A stretch of 26,837 nucleotides of DNA from Alkalibaculum bacchi (GCF_937875145.1 NZ_CALNCS010000063.1:1-26837); one strand, 5' to 3'. Numbered from the stretch's first letter, positions 6,666-14,086 are shown. Translations and numbers: made by a program. The notes: generated by a model not told the origin, from the letters alone.

Positions 6666-6719
6666 ACAGTTGTTAAACGATTGTTGAGCAATGGTTAAAC
6701 GGTAGTTAAACAATTGTTT
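6665..6719. repeat. 11-bp tandem dyad array (AAC-N5-GTT)
   Basis: Five contiguous 11-bp units begin at 6665, 6676, 6687, 6698 and 6709, for example AACGATTGTTG and AACGGTAGTTA. Each is a half-palindrome with AAC at one end and GTT at the other; the third unit is degenerate (AGCAATGGTTA). The related array at 17497-17529 and single units at 4032 and 7720 share the consensus. Confidence 0.8.
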
Positions 6720-6792
6720 AAGTATCTAAAAAACGATTTTAAAGTTATCATTAAGGTACTAATTTCTACTATAATATAATTTTCTACATAGT

Positions 6793-6822
6793 CATCCTGA
6801 GGAGCGAAGCGACGAAGGATCC
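6793..6822 (+). repeat. CCTGAGGAGCGAAGCGACGAAGG-type intergenic repeat
   Basis: The intact copy of a short element whose diverged reverse copy is at 3931-3959. Its ends (ATCC and GGAT) are complementary, so the element can form a short hairpin. GAGCGAAGCG also occurs at 8583-8593. Confidence 0.55.
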
Positions 6823-6830
6823 TACACAAC

Positions 6831-6852
6831 CTCGCCTACAGCGAGTTTTTTT
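6831..6852 (+). terminator. Intrinsic terminator downstream of raiA RNA
   Basis: CTCGC (6831-6835), a five-base loop, GCGAG (6841-6845), then seven T. It separates the raiA RNA unit from hpf. Confidence 0.75.
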
Positions 6853-6878
6853 CCGCTTTCCGCTTTCCGCATTCAGCT
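6851..6878. repeat. 7-bp tandem array (TTCCGCT)
   Basis: Four contiguous units: TTCCGCT, TTCCGCT, TTCCGCA, TTCAGCT. The unit differs from the CTAG and TAnAAC arrays but has the same period. The remainder to 6963 is AT-rich with no further feature seen. Confidence 0.75.
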
Positions 6879-6963
6879 TTTTTTCAGACTACCTGTCCAC
6901 CTAATTTTTAAATTTACCAATAATTTCCTTTTATATAATGAAGTATTTACTACAAACAAAAAT

Positions 6964-6991
6964 GTTTTGTCATATTCTTTAGGGGTATAAT
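6964..6991 (+). promoter_or_regulatory. Promoter of hpf, sigma-B-like elements overlapping a sigma-A -10
   Basis: GTTTTG (6964-6969), 13 nt, GGGTAT (6983-6988) matches the GTTT-N12-15-GGGTAT pattern of general-stress sigma factors. TATAAT at 6986-6991 could serve sigma-A, with a poor -35. Stress control of hpf is known in Bacillus; whether this organism has sigma-B is not shown here. Confidence 0.45.
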
Positions 6992-7036
6992 AATAATACT
7001 AACTAATCACTATATTTTCTTAAAGGAGTTGTTATT

Positions 7037-7564
7037 ATGCGAGTAATAGTATATGGGAAGAATATCGAAGTAACTGAAGGGTTAAGAAATATGTTGGAAA
7101 AGAAATTGTCTAAGCTCGACAAATACTTCGTTCCTGAGGTGGAAGCAACGGCAACTCTTAGTACTCAAAAGAATATGCATATTTTAGAAGTACAAATTAA
7201 AATTGATGGTTCTTTTTTGAGAGCTGAGGAAGCTACTGATGATATGTATGGTTCTATCGATAAAGTTGTTGATAAATTAGAAGGACAATTAAGGAAACAT
7301 AAAACAAAAATTGAAAGAAAATACAAAGAACAAGCTACTATTCGATTTGACTCTATTCCTGAAAGTGGTAACAATCAAGAAGAAAATCGAATTGTAAAAA
7401 CAAAGAGATTCCCAATAAAGCCAATGTCACCAGAAGAAGCTTCTCTACAAATGGATTTAATAGGACATAATTTTTTCGTTTTCTTGAATAGTGAAAGTGA
7501 TGAAGTAAATGTAGTATACAAGAGAAAAGATGGCAACTACGGATTAATCGAGCCGACCATCTAA
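7037..7564 (+). CDS. hpf: Ribosome hibernation-promoting factor, long form
   Basis: 175 residues; AAGGAG precedes the ATG at good spacing. The N-terminal HPF/RaiA/YfiA domain (about 1-100) begins MRVIVYGKNIEVTEGL and binds the decoding region of the 30S subunit, blocking mRNA and tRNA. A short linker (about 100-115) leads to the C-terminal dimerisation domain (about 118-175; KRFPIKPMSPEEASLQM..GHNFFVF, DGNYGLIEP), which joins two ribosomes into inactive 100S dimers. The two-domain length identifies the long form typical of Firmicutes. It lies downstream of the raiA RNA but is separated from it by a terminator and has its own promoter, so the two are neighbours rather than one transcript. It is followed by its own terminator (7583-7610). 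Confidence 0.96.
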   Translation: MRVIVYGKNIEVTEGLRNMLEKKLSKLDKYFVPEVEATATLSTQKNMHILEVQIKIDGSFLRAEEATDDMYGSIDKVVDKLEGQLRKHKTKIERKYKEQATIRFDSIPESGNNQEENRIVKTKRFPIKPMSPEEASLQMDLIGHNFFVFLNSESDEVNVVYKRKDGNYGLIEPTI

Positions 7565-7582
7565 ACATTCAAGATATTAAAG

Positions 7583-7610
7583 GGCAAAGCTTTCTCGCTT
7601 TGTCTTTTTT
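7583..7610 (+). terminator. Intrinsic terminator of hpf
   Basis: GGCAAAGC (7583-7590) pairs with GCTTTGTC (7597-7604, one G-T pair), followed by TTTTTT. Confidence 0.85.
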
Positions 7611-7719
7611 AGTAGGGATTTTTTTGATAAAGTCTGTATTCTTTCTTTTAATCCAATTAACTATAAAAATCTAAACGTATCTATTTTCAATATTTTTGCT
7701 AATCATCGAACTACTGTTT

Positions 7720-7748
7720 AACCATCGTTCCGCAATCCTTGATATAAT
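7720..7748 (+). promoter_or_regulatory. Extended -10 promoter with AACCATCGTTC motif
   Basis: AACCATCGTTC (7720-7730), preceded in 11-bp phase by AACTACTGTTT (7709-7719), lies 12 nt before an extended -10 TGATATAAT (TATAAT 7743-7748). The leader to the next ATG would be about 130 nt. Confidence 0.5.
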
Positions 7749-7825
7749 ACAAACTTAAAATTTTTTATTTGATTGCATATAGATGCATATTTATTAGAAA
7801 AATTTTAATGATTTGTGTTTTTTTA

Positions 7826-7861
7826 TATCATTATATAGTGTTTTAGTGGTATCATTATATA
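7826..7861 (+). promoter_or_regulatory. 12-bp direct repeat in leader of the 7887 gene
   Basis: TATCATTATATA occurs twice, at 7826-7837 and 7850-7861, a 24-bp offset between start points. It may be a pair of regulator sites or AT-rich coincidence. The rest of 7611-7886 shows nothing else. Confidence 0.3.
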
Positions 7862-7886
7862 TATCTATAATTTAGGAGTTGTTGGA

Positions 7887-8559
7887 ATGGAAAGCACCGA
7901 TATTCAAAATGTAGAAGAATCTCTAAGTAAAATCATTGGCGTAATGTGCTCTCGTATAGTAGTCAATGAGACTGATAAAATTACGTGACTGGAGTTCAGA
8001 CGTGTGCTCTTCCGATCTTAAAATTACTGAAATACATATTCTTTCTGATAATCAAAGGCCTGTGAAGCAAATTATTCGAGATGTCGAATCCCTCCTCATG
8101 GCTAAATATAATATAAAAGTGGATCATAAAATTATAAGCATTGCCCAGATATATGAAAAAGGGGAAACTCATCAGACCCAAAGATTACAAATTGGCTCTG
8201 TTGAATACGGAAGTTATAATATGCAAGCCAAAGCAAAAGTAACCCTAGAATGCGGTGGTAAAACATATGAGGGGAAGAGCGAAGGAATCAGAAGTACTTC
8301 TCAAATTAATAGATTGGTTGCAGAAGCAACTTTAGACGCTATTGAAATATTTTTAAATTATAAAGTCAAATTCATTTTGGATGAAATAAAACTAGTATCT
8401 ATAGCTGGACGAGATGTGATACTATTGGCTTTATATGAGATGTATGAACAAAAAGAAAAACTTTTTGTCGGAAAGTGCATCGTTGAAAGCGATATCAATA
8501 CAGCTATTATAAAGGCAGCATTAAATTCTATAAATCGACAGATTAAAGTTATTCCATGA
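7887..8559 (+). CDS. Conserved protein of unknown function, split in this assembly by adapter sequence
   Basis: GGAG and ATG at 7887 start a frame that is cut by a TGA at 7986-7988 lying inside foreign adapter bases. After the insertion the frame resumes at TAAAATTAC, which is duplicated on both sides (7976-7984 and 8019-8027). Removing 43 bases (7976-8018) restores one continuous reading frame of 209 residues running to the TGA at 8559. The repaired protein has an N-terminal block DKITEIHILSDNQRPVKQI followed by IRDVESLL and a conserved-looking DHKIISIAQI segment, then two alpha/beta repeats without cofactor motifs or membrane segments. I recognise the EIHxLSxxxRxxKQIIRDxES pattern as a conserved clostridial hypothetical family but cannot assign a function. 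The real gene is probably intact in the organism. A frame taken from the TTG/ATG region at 7966 would include translated adapter and is wrong. Confidence 0.75.
7976..8018 (+). other. Sequencing-adapter contamination with 9-bp duplicated junction
   Basis: Bases 7985-8018 match, over all 34 positions, the Illumina TruSeq read-2 adapter (starts GTGACTGGAGTTCAGAC, ends GCTCTTCCGATCT). The 9 bp before it (7976-7984) repeat as 8019-8027. The insert is 43 bp, not a multiple of three, and creates the frameshift. It is an assembly artefact, not a mobile element. Confidence 0.97.
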
Positions 8560-8562
8560 GGG

Positions 8563-8781
8563 ATTAAGGCTGGCATACTTTTGAGCGAAGCGGATTAGAT
8601 TGTTTTATTTAGCGAAAAACAGTCCCATTATTTATATAAGGGGGCATTTACATGAAGGCTAAAATAATCCAAGTACTTTTGGTTATAATGACTTTATTTG
8701 TAGCTGGCGGCGCTGGCGTCAAATGGTGTTAATACACAAAATAGTTTAAACAAAATTACATAAAAGTATGCCAGCCTTAAT
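8563..8781. repeat. 219-bp cassette bounded by a perfect 20-bp inverted repeat
   Basis: ATTAAGGCTGGCATACTTTT (8563-8582) and its exact reverse complement (8762-8781) enclose 179 bp that contain a 26-codon hydrophobic ORF with a Shine-Dalgarno site. No clear target-site duplication is visible beyond an AT. It could be a MITE-like element, or a transcript whose 5' and 3' ends pair. The left arm begins four bases after the stop codon of the preceding gene. Confidence 0.8.
8652..8732 (+). CDS. Putative 26-residue hydrophobic peptide
   Basis: ATG at 8652 is preceded by AAGGGGG (8638-8644) at 7-nt spacing. The peptide starts MKAKIIQ, has one uninterrupted hydrophobic stretch (about residues 5-23, ending in a Gly/Ala-rich AGGAG) and ends KWC. 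This is the size and shape of a single-span membrane peptide or a short secreted/toxin-like peptide. It sits in the middle of the inverted-repeat cassette. There is no homologue I can name. Translation is supported only by the ribosome site and amino-acid composition. Confidence 0.5.
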   Translation: MKAKIIQVLLVIMTLFVAGGAGVKWC

Positions 8782-8797
8782 ATATAAGGAGATTTAA

Positions 8798-10057
8798 ATG
8801 AGAAAAGTCAATGCAATAACATTACATATATTATTAGGCCTAAGCATTATTTCAGTCATTCTTTCTTTCATTATTTTTAAAGAATTTCCAATAAATTTTA
8901 ATCTTCATTTATTGTTATTTACTGTATTTGCAATTATTACAGAATCGGTCGTTATTTTCACGCCTAATAAAGGCGGGGTAACCCTCACTTTTGGCATTGT
9001 CTTATCTGTAGCCATATTATTTGGTCCTAGCGAAGGTTTACTCTGTGCTATTGCTAGTATTTTATTTTCAGTATATAAGATGGATGGAGAAGTAAAATAT
9101 TTTTTTAATATTCCCTGGTATAAAACGCTAGGTAATTTAAACGCTTATATTATTGGTAGCAGCATTTCCTCATTGCTCTTTATATATTTAAACCAGGGTT
9201 TAGAATTTAAAGAAGGCTCTATTATATTTATGTTCATTTCAGGTATAGTATTTATCCTAATGGATGTGATGGTGATTACGACATTTATGATAGTAAATTC
9301 TGAGGCTGATCCAACCCTTCTATTTAGAGAGAACTTTAAGGGTGTTATTCCAAATTTCTTTGGATTATCTACAGTCAGCATTATCATCGTCATGACTTAC
9401 CAAAAAATTGGGATAGAAATGGTCTTGATTCTCTTTTTCCCTTATATGCTCATACGATATTCCTTTAAATTAGTGTACGATATGCAGGCAAATTACTTGT
9501 CCACTATTAAGGCATTATCCTCTGCCCTAGAAGAAAAAGATCCTTATACAAAAGGTCATTCAGAGAGGGTAGAAAAGTACTCTATTATGATTGCTAACGA
9601 AATAGGTCATTCAAAAGTAGATATACAGCAGCTTCAATACGCTGCAATTTTTCACGACATAGGCAAGATAGGAGTAGAAGATAGCATCTTACATAAACCT
9701 GGAGGGCTTACAGAGGAAGAATATGAAGCCATAAAGCAACATTCTCAAAAAAGCGTCAACATCCTTATGGGTATTAGCTTTTTAAAAAAGGCCATAACCT
9801 TCATTGAATCACATCATGAAGGATACGATGGAAGTGGGTATCCAAGTGGATTAAAAAGAGAAGAAATTCCTTTAGAGGCAAGGATTATTTCTGTAGCGGA
9901 TATATACGATGCCTTAACTACAGATAGACCTTATAGAAAAGCCATGACAAATAGAGAGGCCGTTGATATAATAAAAGAGGAGTCCGGTAAAAAATTAGAT
10001 CCATTTGTAGTGGATAAATTTTTAGTATTATATAATAAAGGTAGGTTCAAAATATGA
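8798..10057 (+). CDS. Membrane HD-GYP domain protein (predicted c-di-GMP phosphodiesterase)
   Basis: 419 residues; AAGGAG precedes the ATG. Residues about 8-225 are a multi-span membrane region (roughly six to eight hydrophobic segments) resembling the MASE9-type sensor that often precedes signalling domains in Firmicutes. A short linker (about 226-240) leads to an HD-GYP domain: GHSERV (253-258), the metal-binding FHDIGKIG (285-292, His286/Asp287) and HHEGYDGSGYP (339-349), so the complete HHExxDGxGYP signature is present. Such enzymes hydrolyse c-di-GMP to GMP at the inner face of the membrane. The stop codon overlaps the next start (ATGA, 10054), so the two proteins are translationally coupled. 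No GGDEF domain is present. Confidence 0.9.
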   Translation: MRKVNAITLHILLGLSIISVILSFIIFKEFPINFNLHLLLFTVFAIITESVVIFTPNKGGVTLTFGIVLSVAILFGPSEGLLCAIASILFSVYKMDGEVKYFFNIPWYKTLGNLNAYIIGSSISSLLFIYLNQGLEFKEGSIIFMFISGIVFILMDVMVITTFMIVNSEADPTLLFRENFKGVIPNFFGLSTVSIIIVMTYQKIGIEMVLILFFPYMLIRYSFKLVYDMQANYLSTIKALSSALEEKDPYTKGHSERVEKYSIMIANEIGHSKVDIQQLQYAAIFHDIGKIGVEDSILHKPGGLTEEEYEAIKQHSQKSVNILMGISFLKKAITFIESHHEGYDGSGYPSGLKREEIPLEARIISVADIYDALTTDRPYRKAMTNREAVDIIKEESGKKLDPFVVDKFLVLYNKGRFKI

Positions 10058-11409
10058 TTATTGCTATATTTACTCTTGCGATTATATTTGGATATATGAG
10101 AAAAGGTAGTCTAAAGAATGTAGTGCATTATAAAATAAAACTTGTGCCACTGATTTTATTATCATTTGTTATGCAAATAAGCATTTATTTTGCCTATCAA
10201 TACAATATAGAGATTGTCCAAAATTATGATGTTTTAATTCATTTTGTCAGCTACATTATTTTGTTTGCTGGTTTAATGGGTAATTTTGATAACAAGTGGT
10301 TTATTCTCGTTACTTTAGGAATAGTACTCAATTTTATAGTGATTTTCTTAAACGGAGGAAGAATGCCCGTGTCACTAGATGCTGCAGAAAAAATAGGCTT
10401 AGATGCTACCGCCCTGTCCGAATTATTAATGGCTAAAGTAGGAACACATCAGCTATTAGAATCACATACCTTACTGGGGATTTTAGGGGATATTATACCT
10501 TTTGGCTTACCAAAAGCACTGCGTTTCTTTAACGATATTTACAGTATTGGTGATATTGTTATGTTTGTCGGGATTTTTGGTTTACTTCAATCTCTTATGA
10601 TTTTTTCAGAAGATCGAAATCAGGTAGATGAGGGAGAAGAAGAGAAGAACGCCTATGAAGATTTTAAGCCAATGGACTCCTTAGAAGAAATGCTGTTGTT
10701 TGAACAAAAAATCAACTCTGCAAAAGGAGAGACGGCAATAGAGGTAGAACAAGATATAGAAGACCATCACCAAGAAACTATCGTCTTAAATACGAGCAAA
10801 GCAACAAGTGTTCAAGAGGAGCAAAGCGTAGGTGTGGAAATCACCTTAGATGATGCCACTGTTGTTGTGCCTTGGCAAGAAGAGGAATCTTCTCAGGAGA
10901 ATTTGATGGGATTTGATATTACAAACAACCAAGAAAAAGAAGATACGGTAGAAATAGAAAAGGAAGATATTGATCAAATGAATAATACTGAGGGAAATGA
11001 GCCATTAGTAGATGAAACACCTCAAGTTGATTTGAATCCGTATAGAGAGAAAAAAGAAACGAATGATGAAGAAATGGATACTATAAATCAGTTTATCATT
11101 GTAGACGGTAAAATAAAGAAAAATCCTAATTATCAATTGCCTATTCATCATGAAGAGGTAAACCGGGAAGAGCCTGTAAAGGGCAATGATCCGGAGGAAA
11201 ACGATATAGAAGAATTAGAGCTATCCCATATTGATTTGCAAGATAAAGGAGAAAGGGTTAAAGAAGAGAACCATATGCTTCAAAATCTTACGGATAGTGA
11301 CAGAATTGAATTGATGAAAAAGATGAAAAAAAGGAAAGCCGAAGGATATACTTTAGTTGAGATTACTGTTGGTGATAAAAAAATTAACTTTTGGAAAAAA
11401 GACTTGTAA
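10054..11409 (+). CDS. DUF5317 membrane protein with long acidic C-terminal extension
   Basis: 451 residues. Residues 1-185 contain about five hydrophobic segments and match what I know of the DUF5317 family: GYMRKGSLKN at 13-22, NGGRMPVSL at 100-108, LGDIIPF at 144-150 and a C-terminal SIGD (164-167). Residues about 187-410 are a highly acidic, low-complexity Glu/Asp/Gln region without predicted fold. The last 40 residues (from DSDRIELMKKMKKRKAEGY) form a compact, basic segment with a TLVEITVGDKKINFW strand pattern. DUF5317 proteins are normally about 180-200 residues, so the tail is an addition. It overlaps the HD-GYP gene by 4 nt, which suggests a functional pair. Function is unknown; it is followed by a terminator. 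Confidence 0.8.
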   Translation: MIIAIFTLAIIFGYMRKGSLKNVVHYKIKLVPLILLSFVMQISIYFAYQYNIEIVQNYDVLIHFVSYIILFAGLMGNFDNKWFILVTLGIVLNFIVIFLNGGRMPVSLDAAEKIGLDATALSELLMAKVGTHQLLESHTLLGILGDIIPFGLPKALRFFNDIYSIGDIVMFVGIFGLLQSLMIFSEDRNQVDEGEEEKNAYEDFKPMDSLEEMLLFEQKINSAKGETAIEVEQDIEDHHQETIVLNTSKATSVQEEQSVGVEITLDDATVVVPWQEEESSQENLMGFDITNNQEKEDTVEIEKEDIDQMNNTEGNEPLVDETPQVDLNPYREKKETNDEEMDTINQFIIVDGKIKKNPNYQLPIHHEEVNREEPVKGNDPEENDIEELELSHIDLQDKGERVKEENHMLQNLTDSDRIELMKKMKKRKAEGYTLVEITVGDKKINFWKKDL

Positions 11410-11427
11410 TGTAAACAAGTCTTTTTT
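11395..11427 (+). terminator. Intrinsic terminator overlapping the DUF5317 stop codon
   Basis: AAAAAAGACTTGT (11395-11407) pairs with ACAAGTCTTTTTT (11415-11427); the stop codon lies at the top of the stem. Confidence 0.85.
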
Positions 11428-11428
11428 G

Positions 11429-11437
11429 TGATATACT
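11429..11437 (+). promoter_or_regulatory. Extended -10 promoter of secA
   Basis: TGATATACT (TG-N-TATACT) directly follows the upstream terminator; no good -35 is seen. It predicts a start near 11444 and a leader of about 120 nt. Confidence 0.45.
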
Positions 11438-11449
11438 ATCTGAACAGAA

Positions 11450-11514
11450 AATTGCATAAATAGCTGCAGACTTAGAGTTGAGGTCTAAAATTAGTGCAGT
11501 ATGGATAAGCAATT
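11450..11514 (+). promoter_or_regulatory. Nested stem-loop in the secA leader
   Basis: Three nested helices: AATTGC/GCAATT (11450-11455 with 11509-11514), CTGCA/TGCAG (11464-11468 with 11495-11499) and GACTT/AGGTC (11469-11473 with 11481-11485). No T run follows, so it is not a terminator. It might affect mRNA stability or be bound by a regulator. Confidence 0.4.
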
Positions 11515-11565
11515 AAAAAAGGTACAAATCCAACTAAAACATAATCCTAACAAAGAGGTGTAAAT

Positions 11566-14073
11566 ATGTCATTGCTAAAAAAAATATTTGGTGATTTAGA
11601 TGCAAAAGAAGTAAAGAGATTAATGAAAACGGTTGATAAAATTATTGATTTAGACGAAGAAATGAAAAAACTTACGGATAAAGCTCTAAAGGATAAAACG
11701 GATGAGTTTAAAAGCAGGCTTCATAAAGGAGAAAGTGAAGATGACCTTCTAGTAGAGGCATTTGCTGTCGTTAGAGAAGCTGGAGACCGAGTTCTAGGGA
11801 TGAAGCATTTTCCAGTTCAATTGCTCGGTGGAATTGTTCTTCATCAAGGAAATATTGCAGAGATGAAGACAGGTGAAGGTAAAACTCTTGTGTCTACCCT
11901 TCCAGCCTATTTAAATGCCCTTTCAGGAGAAGGCGTGCACATTGTCACGGTCAATAGCTACTTAGCTCAAAGGGATAGTGAATGGATGGGTAAACTCCAT
12001 GAATTTTTAGGGCTACAAGTAGGTTTGGTTGTACATGGAATGACTCCTGCAGAAAAAAAAGCAGCTTACGGTGCAGATATCACTTATGGGACAAACAATG
12101 AATTTGGTTTTGATTATTTAAGAGATAATATGGTGGTTCACTTAGAACAAATGGTACAGAGAAAACTTCACTATGCTATTGTAGATGAAGTGGATAGTAT
12201 ATTAATCGATGAAGCTAGAACGCCTCTTATTATTTCAGGAAGTGGAGATAAGAGTACAAAGCTTTACAATATCGTAGACAGCTTTGTAAAGAGATTAAAA
12301 GAAGAAGAAGATTATGTTATTGACGAAAAGGCGGCCTCCGTAACACTGACAGAAAACGGAGTTGAAAGAGCAGAAAAACAATTCGGCATAGAAAATTTAG
12401 CGGACATGGAAAACATGGAATTGTCTCATCATATTAATCAAGCCTTAAAAGCAGTGTATTCTATGAAACGAGATAAAGATTATGTAGTGCAAAATGGTCA
12501 AGTTGTCATCGTCGATGAATTTACTGGTCGACTTATGGAGGGACGAAGGTATAGTAATGGACTCCATCAAGCTATAGAAGCTAAGGAAAATGTTAAAGTA
12601 GAAAGGGAATCTAAAACTCTTGCAACAATCACCTTTCAAAATTATTTTAGAATGTACGAGAAGCTCAGCGGTATGACAGGTACAGCTAAAACAGAGGAAG
12701 AAGAATTTAAGTCTATTTATAATATGGATGTATTGTCCATTCCAACAAATAAAGATATGATTCGTAAAGATATAAATGATGCCTTTTACAAATCTGAAAA
12801 AGCTAAGTTTAAGGCAGTAGTGGATGAAATTGAAAGAAGGAATAAAATAGGTCAACCAATATTAGTAGGTACCATTTCTATTGAAAAATCAGAAGAGTTA
12901 AGTAGCATGTTGAAAAAACGTGGTATAAAACATGAAGTATTAAATGCGAAACACCACGAGAAAGAAGCTGAAATCATTAGTAATGCAGGACAAAAAAATG
13001 CCGTTACCATCTCTACAAATATGGCAGGTAGAGGTACGGACATTGTCTTAGCCCCAGAAGTAAAGTCATTAGGCGGTTTACACATTATAGGTACAGAAAG
13101 ACATGAAAGTAGAAGAATTGATAATCAATTAAGAGGTCGTGCTGGTAGGCAAGGGGATTCAGGTTCTTCACAATTCTTTATTTCCTTCGAAGACGATCTG
13201 ATGCGATTATTTGGATCGGAAAGAATCTTAGGATTAGTAGATACTATTGGTTTAGAGGAAGATGTCCCAATAGAGCATCGAATGCTAACGAAGGGTATCG
13301 AAAATGCTCAAAAGAAAGTAGAAGGCAAAAACTTTGGTATCAGAAAGCATGTCTTACAATATGATGATGTCATGAATAAGCAGAGAAAAATCATCTATTC
13401 TCAGAGAAGGTCTGTATTAGAAGGACAAGACGTACACGAGCAAACGCTAAAGATGTTAGAGGGAATTATCGACGACAGCATCAGCGTATATACTGGTTTT
13501 AGCCAACATACAGATGAGTGGGATCTAAAGGCATTAATAGAGCACTGTGAATCTATATTTTTAGAAAAGGGCACTCTGACTTTTGAAGATAATGATATTA
13601 CTCAAGATGAGATAAAAGAAGCTTTAATGGATAGAGCTTTAAAAACATATGAAGCAAAAATTGCGGAAATAGGTCTAGACCAGATGAAAGAGCTTGAAAG
13701 GGTAGTCTTATTGAGAGTTGTAGATAGTAAATGGATGGATCATATCGACAATATGGATCAATTGAGACAGGGCATTGGATTAAGAGCTTATGCTCAGATA
13801 GACCCAGTTGTTGCTTATACTAAAGAGGGCTTTGATATGTTTGAACAGATGAATCAAAGCATTCAAGAAGATACTGTAAAATACTTGTTCCATATTGATG
13901 TGAGAAGTGACAAAGTAGAACAAAGAGAAGCTACAGATCTGTCTCAGGTGACAACCAATAGAGATGAAAAGGTAAATAAGCCTATTGTCAACAAAGACAA
14001 GATTGGAAGAAATGACCCTTGTCCGTGCGGTAGTGGCAAGAAGTACAAGAGATGCTGTGGAAATAATCTATAA
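11566..14073 (+). CDS. secA: Preprotein translocase ATPase SecA
   Basis: 835 residues, the length of Firmicute SecA. It drives export of unfolded preproteins through the SecYEG channel by ATP hydrolysis at the cytoplasmic membrane. Landmarks in order: Walker A KTGEGKT (101-107), the DEVD Walker B (207-210) with DSILIDEARTPLIISG, the preprotein-crosslinking region (about 225-370), FTGRLMEGRRYSNGLHQAIEAKE, TNMAGRGTDIVL and QLRGRAGRQGDSGSS in the second ATPase half, the helical wing/scaffold, and a C-terminal zinc-binding SEC-C tail CPCGSGKKYKRCC (817-829). The tail normally binds SecB and phospholipid; Clostridia lack SecB, so here it would bind membrane or ribosome. GAGGTG precedes the ATG. 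The gene is followed 13 nt later by prfB, a common order in Firmicutes. Confidence 0.97.
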   Translation: MSLLKKIFGDLDAKEVKRLMKTVDKIIDLDEEMKKLTDKALKDKTDEFKSRLHKGESEDDLLVEAFAVVREAGDRVLGMKHFPVQLLGGIVLHQGNIAEMKTGEGKTLVSTLPAYLNALSGEGVHIVTVNSYLAQRDSEWMGKLHEFLGLQVGLVVHGMTPAEKKAAYGADITYGTNNEFGFDYLRDNMVVHLEQMVQRKLHYAIVDEVDSILIDEARTPLIISGSGDKSTKLYNIVDSFVKRLKEEEDYVIDEKAASVTLTENGVERAEKQFGIENLADMENMELSHHINQALKAVYSMKRDKDYVVQNGQVVIVDEFTGRLMEGRRYSNGLHQAIEAKENVKVERESKTLATITFQNYFRMYEKLSGMTGTAKTEEEEFKSIYNMDVLSIPTNKDMIRKDINDAFYKSEKAKFKAVVDEIERRNKIGQPILVGTISIEKSEELSSMLKKRGIKHEVLNAKHHEKEAEIISNAGQKNAVTISTNMAGRGTDIVLAPEVKSLGGLHIIGTERHESRRIDNQLRGRAGRQGDSGSSQFFISFEDDLMRLFGSERILGLVDTIGLEEDVPIEHRMLTKGIENAQKKVEGKNFGIRKHVLQYDDVMNKQRKIIYSQRRSVLEGQDVHEQTLKMLEGIIDDSISVYTGFSQHTDEWDLKALIEHCESIFLEKGTLTFEDNDITQDEIKEALMDRALKTYEAKIAEIGLDQMKELERVVLLRVVDSKWMDHIDNMDQLRQGIGLRAYAQIDPVVAYTKEGFDMFEQMNQSIQEDTVKYLFHIDVRSDKVEQREATDLSQVTTNRDEKVNKPIVNKDKIGRNDPCPCGSGKKYKRCCGNNL

Positions 14074-14086
14074 GAGGTGAAAAAGT

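Noticed and set aside
7966..8559. Apparent 197-residue ORF beginning near 7966 as a novel protein
   Set aside because: Its first 17 codons or so include translated adapter; the native frame starts at 7887 once the 43-bp insert is removed.
11501..11563. 20-codon ORF ending 2 nt before the secA start, considered as a SecM-like leader peptide
   Set aside because: No Shine-Dalgarno site before its ATG, no signal or membrane segment and no known arrest motif; its end simply overlaps the secA ribosome site.
12445..13085. Minus-strand ORFs of 77-136 codons inside secA
   Set aside because: Shadow frames of a strongly conserved coding sequence; no start signals and implausible composition.
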